This document shows positions 44,154 to 52,039 of a DNA stretch of 64,000 bases, piece by piece. The number at the start of each line of letters is the position of its first letter. Position 1 is the stretch's first letter. The stretch spans positions 1,054,001 to 1,118,000 of the forward strand of contig NZ_JACNMJ010000001.1 in the NCBI RefSeq assembly GCF_014526325.1. The letters run 5' to 3'. Position numbers and translations under genes: made by a program. The DNA comes from Psychroserpens algicola. GTDB lineage: Bacteria; Bacteroidota; Bacteroidia; Flavobacteriales; Flavobacteriaceae. A model generated the notes under the pieces. That model made no database searches and was not told the DNA's origin. It worked only from the letters and a program-made list of their open reading frames with translations.

Positions 44154-44227
44154 ATCCAAAAATCGTAAAATGCTTAGTAATTGTAGAATTAATACTACAA
44201 GAGGCAAAAAAAAAGGTATGAATGGTA
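44086..44227. repeat. 142-base repeat unit, copy 2
   Basis: Direct-repeat partner of 43871-44012, at a constant offset of 215 bases. The two units are separated by 73 bases with no visible feature. Together they fill most of the 389-base gene-free stretch 43860-44248. Confidence 0.85.
44197..44227 (-). promoter_or_regulatory. LytTR-type direct repeat upstream of small RNA 2
   Basis: On the minus strand TACCATTCAT (44218-44227) is followed 21 bases later by TGCCTCTTGT (44197-44206). The second half-site is less conserved than in copy 1 (7 of 10 bases shared with TACCACTTAT) and the T-rich spacer is kept. Confidence 0.4.
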
Positions 44228-44248
44228 ATTTATACCAAATTACTTCGA

Positions 44249-45382
44249 TTAACTGTACTTAACCTTCCTTAATATTCGAGTAGCTTCTTGATATGAACTA
44301 TACACAGATGTACTGTGTTTTTTTAAATATGGCTTAGCTTCGTTAAGTTTGTCTATTGCTTCATGAAATAAGTTAAGATAGCAAATAAGATAAGTTGCAG
44401 GTAGGTTATTAAGGTCTAACTCCTCATTTTTGTTAAGAGTCAACCCTTTCTTTAATTTTTCTAAAATAGCATTATTGGCATTGTAGATATGGTGTAAAAC
44501 TTTCTTATCAAATTGTGGTGGTTCAAATAAGAGTTTGGTTTCAATATTATAATGAGCATTATCTTCAAAATGAATGATGGTTTCTTCGAGTTTATAATAT
44601 TTGTTTTGATTTTGAAGTCCTAAGCTAACATATTCAACAATCTTAAATGTATCATTATTATAGGTTATAGCGACTTCATCAAGAGTAGAAAAAAATAAAC
44701 GTACCTGCTCATTAATTAATTCAATATCAACTCTTGAGTAAAACACATCTTCTTTAATTATTTTTTTCTGTCCAGACCAACACAAGACAAAATATTCCTT
44801 AAATACTTTGTATTGAGGGTTGTAATCTTTTCGCTTATTCATAAAATCGAAAACGCCATCTAAAGTGTACTCGATATTATTTTGAGCATGAGACTCAATA
44901 GCATGAACAATTTTTGAATTAACATCTTTTATTTCAATATCAAAAACCTTGGGCATACTCATACTGCCATCTCTAAAGAAGACAGAACCACCATAATATT
45001 TCCAGATATTTTTTCTTAACGATGTAATTTTATCGATAGGTCTGATAGTGACCAATCCAACAACCTTATCGTCTGGTAAATGTGGAAATGGAATATTTTC
45101 GTACTGTACAATTGGAGGATTTGTAAGATAAGCATTGATGAGGTTTTGAATTTTGCTGTCATCAAAAAAGTTAACACCAATTATCTTGTTGTCTTCATCT
45201 TCAACACCAATTACGATATACGAATTGTTTTTAGGATTGCTGTTTGAAAGTGCACATATATGCTTTAGAAACTTCGCCTTTCCTTCTTTATGAGTGATAT
45301 CTACTTTTCGCTTCTTATCATAAAAACTGTTCTCATCATTGTGAGCAAGTAAATTTTTAATAAGTAAACGTTTGTTAATCAT
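44249..45382 (-). CDS. AlbA_2-domain (Schlafen-like) protein
   Basis: A 377-residue cytoplasmic protein. The N-terminal third (about 15-150) is an AlbA_2 domain, with HKEGKAKFLKHICALSNS and SYIVIGVEDEDNKIIGV, found in nucleic-acid-binding or regulatory proteins related to Schlafen and often annotated as ATP-binding. The remaining part (about 150-377) is not recognised; its end is helical and lysine-rich. The start overlaps the stop of the upstream phosphodiester-glycosidase-like gene by four bases (ATGA), so the two are coupled. It is last in a five-gene operon. The function is unknown. Confidence 0.75.
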   Translation of the reverse strand: MINKRLLIKNLLAHNDENSFYDKKRKVDITHKEGKAKFLKHICALSNSNPKNNSYIVIGVEDEDNKIIGVNFFDDSKIQNLINAYLTNPPIVQYENIPFPHLPDDKVVGLVTIRPIDKITSLRKNIWKYYGGSVFFRDGSMSMPKVFDIEIKDVNSKIVHAIESHAQNNIEYTLDGVFDFMNKRKDYNPQYKVFKEYFVLCWSGQKKIIKEDVFYSRVDIELINEQVRLFFSTLDEVAITYNNDTFKIVEYVSLGLQNQNKYYKLEETIIHFEDNAHYNIETKLLFEPPQFDKKVLHHIYNANNAILEKLKKGLTLNKNEELDLNNLPATYLICYLNLFHEAIDKLNEAKPYLKKHSTSVYSSYQEATRILRKVKYS

Positions 45383-46101
45383 TCTTTAATTTCAGCAATT
45401 ATAACTCCAAAATGTCCATCTAATTGCTCCCATTTTTTCTTTGGAAGGTATGTTCTTGAAATAAAACCGTCCAGATACAATGCGTTTTCGCAGCCCTGAC
45501 TTTTAAAAAAATCAGCAAAATCGTATAAGGTTATTGTGTCTTTAGACATGGCAAATAATAGCTTCCCGTTAGGTAAAACACCAACACCGTTTCTAATATG
45601 AAAATGTTCAGAATTTTTTTTAAAGACAGCATGAATTTTACCGTCAATAACAAGCATTGGTCCAGATTGAGTAGCATAGGTAATTTTAGGACTGTATGTA
45701 TATTGTGACGTCTCACAAACTATCGCCTTATTCTCATTCGTTATATAAAACACACCATTAGGTTGTAAATAAAAGTTGCCATACCCTGATTTTATAGTAT
45801 TAACGGGTTTTTTTATGGTTCCGTTTTCGATATATAAACCTTGAGGAGAACCGTCTTTGAGGTACATCCCTCCATTTGTGGCAAAAATGAGTTCCTTGTT
45901 TTTGGTTTTCAATTCGTTTTTAAGTTCGTAATGATTTCCAAAATTATATCCGTTGTCATTTTTTAAGTAAAACTTTAATGTTTGTTTGTTTAAATCTACA
46001 ATATAACTCACAAAGCGTTCATCATCAATTTGTTGTGCAGAAGATGAATTTGCTAATAGGAGCATTGAAAAGACAATAGTACATAAGAATAGATGTTTCA
46101 T
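45379..46101 (-). CDS. Exported phosphodiester glycosidase-like protein (DUF2233/NAGPA)
   Basis: A 240-residue protein with a signal peptide ending near SSAQQ (about 23). The NAGPA-type domain has FATNGGMYLKDGSPQGLYI, TQSGPMLVIDGKIH, RNGVGVLPNGKLLF and ALYLDGFISRTY, all family features. The eukaryotic relative uncovers mannose-6-phosphate by cleaving a GlcNAc phosphodiester; bacterial members act on envelope or cell-wall sugars, and the substrate here is unknown. It lies two bases after the HD-domain gene and overlaps the AlbA_2 gene. Confidence 0.88.
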   Translation of the reverse strand: MKHLFLCTIVFSMLLLANSSSAQQIDDERFVSYIVDLNKQTLKFYLKNDNGYNFGNHYELKNELKTKNKELIFATNGGMYLKDGSPQGLYIENGTIKKPVNTIKSGYGNFYLQPNGVFYITNENKAIVCETSQYTYSPKITYATQSGPMLVIDGKIHAVFKKNSEHFHIRNGVGVLPNGKLLFAMSKDTITLYDFADFFKSQGCENALYLDGFISRTYLPKKKWEQLDGHFGVIIAEIKE

Positions 46102-46103
46102 AG

Positions 46104-46733
46104 TTATAATAAACTGATTTCTTTTTTTAAATTGATACGTGCTTGCTCTTCATATTTATTTTGATAGTATTCAGTAAAGTAAATTGTTGGACGCTCTAAA
46201 AAATGTAACATGGCTTTTTTACGACCTTTTTTATAAATGAAATCGGGATATATGGCATATTCTTTTCTGATATTCTGAGTGTAGGCTTCATACAGATTCC
46301 AATCTGTACCCAAAATGGACAAATCCATATCTAACAAATAAGCATTGTCGCTTGTTGTGTTCAATAGAATATCGTGTTTTTGAGTTGATTTTATCAATTT
46401 ATTGACGATTTTCAGGCTTTTTTGATCAAAATTTAAAGATTTTAGTCGTTTTTCGGAAAATTCTGCACTTTTTGTTTCGTTATTCTTTTTAGTGGCGTTA
46501 TAAATAATATCATGATACCATATAGCAAACCGAAACGTATTATAATCAATAATAGTAGCTTTTAGATTATGAGCTTGTTGCAGCATGTTATAGATATGAG
46601 ACAGATTGTGATAATGTCTGTTTTTAGAGGTGTAATGGTTTTCGATATCTTCCCAATATTCTGAAATGACTGCATCATCTTTAGTATACAATGACACTAA
46701 AGTTTTCCATTCGTTACGCAGCCAATCAATCAT
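46104..46733 (-). CDS. HD-superfamily metal-dependent phosphohydrolase (COG4339-like)
   Basis: A 209-residue soluble protein. The metal-binding residues of the HD superfamily are visible in RHYHNLSHI, FAIWYHDIIYN (the HD pair) and LLDMDLSILG. These proteins hydrolyse phosphate esters of nucleotides or related molecules, but the substrate of this subgroup is unknown. The ATG overlaps the stop of the SDR gene by four bases, and it ends two bases before the next gene, so it is translationally coupled within the operon. Confidence 0.85.
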   Translation of the reverse strand: MIDWLRNEWKTLVSLYTKDDAVISEYWEDIENHYTSKNRHYHNLSHIYNMLQQAHNLKATIIDYNTFRFAIWYHDIIYNATKKNNETKSAEFSEKRLKSLNFDQKSLKIVNKLIKSTQKHDILLNTTSDNAYLLDMDLSILGTDWNLYEAYTQNIRKEYAIYPDFIYKKGRKKAMLHFLERPTIYFTEYYQNKYEEQARINLKKEISLL

Positions 46734-47482
46734 GAGTCTTTTTTTACAATTGTAGAATTAGCCTGTGCTGTACAAAATAATAGTACATCTGCAATATTTA
46801 CATGAGCGGGTCGGGAAATGGCGAACTGAATAACTTCAGCAATATCCTCAGCCTGTAAAGCTTTGTAGCCTTTGTATACGTTATCGGCAATAGCATCACC
46901 TTTAAAGCGGACTTGTGAAAATTCGGTTTCGACAAGGCCAGGATTTATAGCAGTAACTTTTATTCCAAAAGGATTCAAATCAATACGCATCCCTTCAGTT
47001 ATGGCCAGAACGGCATGTTTACTTCCGCAATATACATTGCCTTTTGGATATACTTCTTTTCCAGCAGACGATCCAATATTGATAATATGTCCGCTTTTTC
47101 GTTCAGTCATTTGAGGAATAATAGCTTTACTCACATATAATAAACCTTTAACATTAATATCCATCATGGCATCCCAGTCGTCTATATTTCCAGATTGAAT
47201 AGGATCTAATCCGTGAGCATTTCCAGCATTATTGATTAAAATATCAATGGTTTTAAAATCATCAGGAAGTGAGGTAATAGCATTAAACGTCGCATCTTTA
47301 TCTCTTACGTCAAAGTTAAGTGTATGCACTTGAGTTTGTTTACTTAATGCTTGTTGAATCGTGTGTAGTCGTTCTTGTCGTCTACCACAAAGAATCAAAT
47401 GAATCCCGTGTTTTGCAAATTCATGAGCAGTTGCCCTTCCAATTCCACTGGTAGCTCCAGTTATTAATGCTGTTTTAGTCAT
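46730..47482 (-). CDS. Short-chain dehydrogenase/reductase (SDR)
   Basis: A 250-residue NAD(P)-dependent classical SDR. The cofactor motif TGATSGIG, the NNAG motif, the serine in INIGSSAGKE and the YxxxK catalytic pair in YCGSKHAV are present. It is closest in style to the YdfG/serine 3-dehydrogenase group, which reduces or oxidises small hydroxy acids, but the substrate is not certain. It lies 15 bases after the aldo/keto reductase gene and overlaps the HD gene. Confidence 0.9.
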   Translation of the reverse strand: MTKTALITGATSGIGRATAHEFAKHGIHLILCGRRQERLHTIQQALSKQTQVHTLNFDVRDKDATFNAITSLPDDFKTIDILINNAGNAHGLDPIQSGNIDDWDAMMDINVKGLLYVSKAIIPQMTERKSGHIINIGSSAGKEVYPKGNVYCGSKHAVLAITEGMRIDLNPFGIKVTAINPGLVETEFSQVRFKGDAIADNVYKGYKALQAEDIAEVIQFAISRPAHVNIADVLLFCTAQANSTIVKKDS

Positions 47483-47497
47483 AGTTATTTTTATAAG

Positions 47498-48361
47498 TTA
47501 TGGAACTTCAATGCCTTGACTAGCTTCTAAGATTTTAAACCAGTCTTCTAATGCCAAATCAATGGTTAGCGCTTTGACAGCATCTGAAATTCGTTGTTTT
47601 GTAGTTGTGCCAATAACAGGATGAATTTGTGAAGGATGCTTTAAAAGCCAGGCCAATAACAATTGATCTTCAGTAGCATTATAGGTGTCTAGTAATTTCC
47701 CGAGTTGTTTGTGTATGCGTCGTGTTTGTTCATTGTCTTCCCTAAATACACTTCCTAGTGGTGACCAGGCCATAGGTGTTATATGTTTTGTGGCCATATG
47801 GTCTAAAGTGCCATCATACATGGCATTATTTTGGGTTAGGGAGCATTCTATTTGATTAACAGATATATCAACAGATTTTGATAACAACTCTAGTTGAGAC
47901 ACTGTAAAATTAGACACTCCAAAATTTGCAATCAAGCCTCTGTCTTTTAAATTCAATACTGCTTCAGAAATCTCGTCAGGTTGCATTAGTGGGCTTGGCC
48001 TATGTAATAAAAGCAGATCGAGATAATCGGTTTTTAATTGTTTTAAGGATCTTTCGGCAGACCATATAATATAGTCTTTGTTATAATTATAGTGTTTTAC
48101 CGAATTCTTTCTATTGGCACTTTTCAGTTGAATTCCGCACTTACTAATTAGTTGAATATCACTTCTGCTTATGCCACTTTCAGCATACGCTTTACCAAAA
48201 TTGGCTTCAGTGGTATAGTCGCCATAAATATCAGCATGATCAAATGTGGTGATATTTAGGTCAATACAAAAGTGTAGTAAGTCAATTATTTTGGTTGTAT
48301 TGAGTTGTTTGCCCCAAATTCCCCAGGTCATTGTACCTGCAATTAATCGAGAATATGTCAC
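47498..48361 (-). CDS. Aldo/keto reductase
   Basis: A 287-residue (beta/alpha)8-barrel NADPH-dependent reductase of the YdhF type. The catalytic Asp and Tyr are in FDHADIYGDY, the Lys in LISKCGI and the His in LLLLHRPSP. The cofactor end RISDAVKALTIDL is present. The start is GTG: an in-frame stop lies just upstream and the next ATG would remove the first beta strand. It heads the five-gene operon reductase, SDR, HD, NAGPA-like and AlbA_2. Confidence 0.9.
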   Translation of the reverse strand: MTYSRLIAGTMTWGIWGKQLNTTKIIDLLHFCIDLNITTFDHADIYGDYTTEANFGKAYAESGISRSDIQLISKCGIQLKSANRKNSVKHYNYNKDYIIWSAERSLKQLKTDYLDLLLLHRPSPLMQPDEISEAVLNLKDRGLIANFGVSNFTVSQLELLSKSVDISVNQIECSLTQNNAMYDGTLDHMATKHITPMAWSPLGSVFREDNEQTRRIHKQLGKLLDTYNATEDQLLLAWLLKHPSQIHPVIGTTTKQRISDAVKALTIDLALEDWFKILEASQGIEVP

Positions 48362-48464
48362 TTTTTTTTCTGTTTATGCGGATTTTTTTGCAATTCACGT
48401 ATAAAAATAGTCAAATAATGAAGAATGAGGTATTATTGATTTGTAATTATTTAATGTCCCAATC

Positions 48465-49037
48465 ATGAAATATTTTAAAAACCATTACGCGACTATATAT
48501 AGTATCATTCTTTTGTTATTTATGACAAGCTGTTCTAAGGAATACGATACAGAAACATACGATAATAGTAGTTTGGTTACAATAAAACTTCAAGGAACCG
48601 AAAGTATTTACAGTAAAGTTAATATTGAAATAATAGACGTGCAGTTTAGAGTTTTAGAAGATGAAAACGACCCGAATGCATGGATAAGTTTGAATACAGT
48701 AAACATAGGAATTCATAATCTGACAGATATTACCGATAATCAAGTTGTTACTTTAGTCGATTTTGAAGAAGTACCTTCAGAGTTTGTTTACAATATCAAA
48801 CTAGTATTAGGAGATCATAATACAGTCGTTAAAAATGGTGTTGAATATGAACTGGATATGTCGCCTGAAAGTGAAAACACTTCAGTAAACATAGTAGAAA
48901 AACAATTGATTTCTAATAAGTTGTATGATTTTGTGATTGAATTTAATCTCGATGAATCTATAGAAATGTCTTCAGAAGGTAATGCAAATCTCAAACCTAA
49001 AATGAATACGTTGATGAGACTTTTTAATTTATTCTAA
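48465..49037 (+). CDS. DUF4382 lipoprotein, short form
   Basis: A 190-residue lipoprotein with lipobox FMTSC. The DUF4382 domain has the motif VNIEIIDVQFRVLEDENDPNAW near the start and IKLVLGDHNTVVKNG, matching its neighbour at 49100. It lacks the C-terminal domain present there. Function is unknown; DUF4382 resembles a beta-sandwich exposed on the surface or in the periplasm. The tandem arrangement suggests duplication. A 62-base gap separates the two genes. Confidence 0.85.
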   Translation: MKYFKNHYATIYSIILLLFMTSCSKEYDTETYDNSSLVTIKLQGTESIYSKVNIEIIDVQFRVLEDENDPNAWISLNTVNIGIHNLTDITDNQVVTLVDFEEVPSEFVYNIKLVLGDHNTVVKNGVEYELDMSPESENTSVNIVEKQLISNKLYDFVIEFNLDESIEMSSEGNANLKPKMNTLMRLFNLF

Positions 49038-49099
49038 GTATTCTAACATCTTAACAGCTTACCTTAATCGTATATAGTTTGTAACAAATAAATGATAAT

Positions 49100-49909
49100 A
49101 TGAACTTGAATACTTTTAAAACTTTTTTATTTATAGCCTTTTTTTCACTTACTGCTCTAAGTTGTAGTGATGATGACTCATCTTCGATCACACAAGGTTC
49201 TTCTAAATTAACGATAAAATTAGTGGATAATCCTGGAGATTATGATCATGTCTATGTTGATGTAGTTGATGTCATGGTTAAAGTCAATGATGATACTGAT
49301 GATGATAATGGTTGGCTGAGTTTAGAGGCAATTAATACAGGTGTCTATGATTTATTAGAATTAACAGGAGGTTTAAATGTTTTATTGGCTGATAATTACG
49401 AAATCCCTTCAGGCACTCTCAATCAAATTCGTCTAGTCCTTGGTGATAATAATACTATTGTTATTGATGGAGACACATTTCCATTAACAACGCCAAGTGC
49501 GCAGCAATCTGGACTTAAAATTCAAGTCAATGAAACCTTAGAACCTAATTTTGAATATACATTTTGGTTAGATTTCGATGTTTGCCAGTCAATTGTTGAG
49601 GCTGGAAATTCTGGAAATATTATTTTAAAACCAGTAATAAGAGCTGTAGCTGAAGTCTCTACGGGAAATATTAGCGGAAGTATTTTACCAAGTAATGTGC
49701 AAACCCAAATTAGCGTGATAGTAGGAACTGATGTAATTTCTACTTATACAGATGAAAATGGAAACTTTATACTAGTTGGCTTGCCTTCAGGAACTTATGA
49801 TGTGATCGTGAATCCAAATCCTGAATCTGGCTTTGAAGAAGCTACTCTAGAAGATGTGGTCGTTGTTGTAGGTCAAACAACAGTACTTGAAACTATAGAA
49901 CTACAATAA
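49100..49909 (+). CDS. DUF4382 lipoprotein with carboxypeptidase-regulatory domain
   Basis: A 269-residue lipoprotein with lipobox TALSC. Residues about 35-185 are DUF4382 (VDVVDVMVKVNDDTDDDNGW, IRLVLGDNNTIVIDG). Residues about 188-269 are a carboxypeptidase-regulatory-like beta-sandwich (GNISGSILP...TDENGNFILVGLPSGTYDV). It aligns over the DUF4382 part with the preceding gene, so one copy gained or lost the C-terminal domain. Probably surface or periplasmic; role unknown. It ends before a good terminator. Confidence 0.87.
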   Translation: MNLNTFKTFLFIAFFSLTALSCSDDDSSSITQGSSKLTIKLVDNPGDYDHVYVDVVDVMVKVNDDTDDDNGWLSLEAINTGVYDLLELTGGLNVLLADNYEIPSGTLNQIRLVLGDNNTIVIDGDTFPLTTPSAQQSGLKIQVNETLEPNFEYTFWLDFDVCQSIVEAGNSGNIILKPVIRAVAEVSTGNISGSILPSNVQTQISVIVGTDVISTYTDENGNFILVGLPSGTYDVIVNPNPESGFEEATLEDVVVVVGQTTVLETIELQ

Positions 49910-49929
49910 AACAAAATTTAGTTGTAGAT

Positions 49930-49964
49930 AAGGGTAATGCTAATGGTATTACCCTTATTTTTTT
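49930..49964 (+). terminator. Terminator after the DUF4382 pair
   Basis: AAGGGTAAT pairs with ATTACCCTT over a nine-base loop, followed by a T-run. Confidence 0.9.
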
Positions 49965-50056
49965 AACCAATTCTTAACAGCATTGCAACGAAAATTTTAA
50001 CAATTTGCGTAACTAAATTAAAGCGTGTTAAACATAGCGTTAAAAACCTATAAATA

Positions 50057-51058
50057 ATGGAAGAAACAGGTACAATTGACATTAAGAGCATTAATGAGAA
50101 AATAGAAAAAGAAAGTGCTTTTGTTGATTTGTTAATGATGGAAATGAATAAAGTCATCGTTGGACAAAAACACATGGTAGAACGACTACTTATTGGTTTG
50201 TTAGGACGAGGCCATATTTTATTAGAAGGTGTGCCAGGACTCGCAAAAACCCTAGCAATTAATACGCTTTCGCAAGCGGTTGCTGGAAGTTTTAGTAGAA
50301 TTCAGTTTACACCAGATTTATTACCAGCTGATGTTGTTGGAACCCTAATCTACAATATGAAAGAGAATGACTTCTCAATTAAAAAAGGACCAATCTTCGC
50401 GAATTTCGTTCTTGCAGATGAAATTAACAGAGCGCCAGCTAAAGTGCAATCTGCATTACTAGAAGCCATGCAAGAAAAGCAGGTGACTATTGGAGACGAA
50501 ACCTTTATTTTAGATAAACCATTTCTGGTAATGGCGACTCAAAACCCTGTTGAGCAAGAGGGAACGTATCCTTTACCAGAAGCTCAGGTTGACCGTTTCA
50601 TGTTGAAAACAGTTATTGATTATCCAAAACAAGCCGAAGAGCAACTCATCATGAGAGCTAACCTTAAAGGTAATTGGGATAAGGTGAATCCAGTGGTGTC
50701 TGTGTCACAAATCTTAAAAGCACAGGAGGTTGTTAGAGACGTTTATATGGATGAAAAAATCGAAAAATATATCCTTGATATCATTTTCGCGACACGTTAT
50801 CCGGAACAATACAAACTTGCCGATTTGAAACCACTAATTTCTTTTGGTGCTTCTCCTCGTGGTAGCATCAACCTTGCTACTGCTGCAAAATGCTATGCTT
50901 TTATTAAGCGTCGTGGTTATGTGATTCCTGAAGATGTTCGTGCCGTTGTTCATGATGTGTTACGTCACAGAATCGGAATTACCTATGAAGCTGAAGCAGA
51001 AAATATAACATCTGAAGATATTATCAATAAAATTGTAAACGAAATCGAAGTACCATAG
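50057..51058 (+). CDS. MoxR-family AAA+ ATPase
   Basis: A 333-residue AAA+ ATPase of the MoxR group. Walker A GVPGLAKT, Walker B VLADEINRAP and sensor MATQNPVEQEGTYPLPEAQ are intact. MoxR ATPases act as chaperones that activate or assemble partner proteins with VWA domains. It heads the Bat-type cluster (moxR, DUF58, BatD-like, batA, batB), the classical arrangement for the aerotolerance genes of Bacteroidota. Confidence 0.95.
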   Translation: MEETGTIDIKSINEKIEKESAFVDLLMMEMNKVIVGQKHMVERLLIGLLGRGHILLEGVPGLAKTLAINTLSQAVAGSFSRIQFTPDLLPADVVGTLIYNMKENDFSIKKGPIFANFVLADEINRAPAKVQSALLEAMQEKQVTIGDETFILDKPFLVMATQNPVEQEGTYPLPEAQVDRFMLKTVIDYPKQAEEQLIMRANLKGNWDKVNPVVSVSQILKAQEVVRDVYMDEKIEKYILDIIFATRYPEQYKLADLKPLISFGASPRGSINLATAAKCYAFIKRRGYVIPEDVRAVVHDVLRHRIGITYEAEAENITSEDIINKIVNEIEVP

Positions 51059-51153
51059 TAGATACTGAATATCAGTAAAAGGATAAAGAGATTAATTAAT
51101 AGCTATTTAATATATGCTGCTATTAAATTCTAAATGTGTGAAAGCGACTATAA

Positions 51154-52020
51154 ATGGATACTAAGGAATTACTAAAAAAAGTACGAAAAATTGAGATTAA
51201 GACACGTCGACTGTCTGATCATATATTTGGAGGTGAGTACCACTCGACGTTCAAAGGTCGTGGTATGACTTTTTCTGAAGTAAGACAGTATCAGTTTGGC
51301 GATGATGTTCGTAATATCGACTGGAATGTCACCGCACGCTATAATGAGCCATTTGTTAAAGTGTTTGAAGAAGAACGCGAATTAACAATGATGCTCATGG
51401 TTGATATTTCAGGATCTGAATTGTTTGGAACCGAAGAACAATTTAAAAATGAAATTGTTACCGAAATTGCTGCCACATTAGCCTTTTCTGCTACTCAAAA
51501 TAACGATAAAATCGGACTTATTTTGTTTTCAGATGATATCGAATTATATATTCCTCCAAAAAAAGGACGCTCGCATGTATTGCGAATTATTAGAGAATTA
51601 ATTGAGTTTAAACCTAAAAGTAAACTCACTAACATCGCCGAAGCTTTTAAGTTTTTGTCTAATGTGATGAAAAAGAAAGCCATCGTATTTGTACTTAGCG
51701 ATTTTATTGCTGATGATTATAAACAAAACTTGAAAATTGCTGCCGGACGCCATGATATTACAGGAATTAGAGTCTTTGATAAACGCGAGGAATCTATTCC
51801 AAACTTAGGAATGGTACAAATGGAAGATGAAGAATCTGGAGAACTGGTTTTGGTTAATACAGCGTCAAAATCTGTAAGAACCAACTACAGTAAATATTAC
51901 CACGAAAAAGTAAATTATTTTAAAGATACATTTACAAAATCTGGGTCTGGTACTATCGATTGTCGCGTCGATGAAAGTTATGTAAAAAAACTATTAGGCT
52001 ATTTTAAACGAAGAGGATAA
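51154..52020 (+). CDS. DUF58 protein with VWA-type fold
   Basis: A 288-residue DUF58 protein. The N-terminal motif GRGMTFSEVRQYQFGDDVRNIDWNVTAR is characteristic. The C-terminal half is VWA-like with a MIDAS motif DISGS (in MLMVDISGSELF). DUF58 proteins are constant partners of MoxR ATPases. It is 95 bases downstream of moxR and 19 bases before the next gene. No membrane segment is seen, so it should be cytoplasmic. Function beyond MoxR partnership is unknown. Confidence 0.93.
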   Translation: MDTKELLKKVRKIEIKTRRLSDHIFGGEYHSTFKGRGMTFSEVRQYQFGDDVRNIDWNVTARYNEPFVKVFEEERELTMMLMVDISGSELFGTEEQFKNEIVTEIAATLAFSATQNNDKIGLILFSDDIELYIPPKKGRSHVLRIIRELIEFKPKSKLTNIAEAFKFLSNVMKKKAIVFVLSDFIADDYKQNLKIAAGRHDITGIRVFDKREESIPNLGMVQMEDEESGELVLVNTASKSVRTNYSKYYHEKVNYFKDTFTKSGSGTIDCRVDESYVKKLLGYFKRRG

Positions 52021-52039
52021 TCTGGTTAAAAATCAAAAA

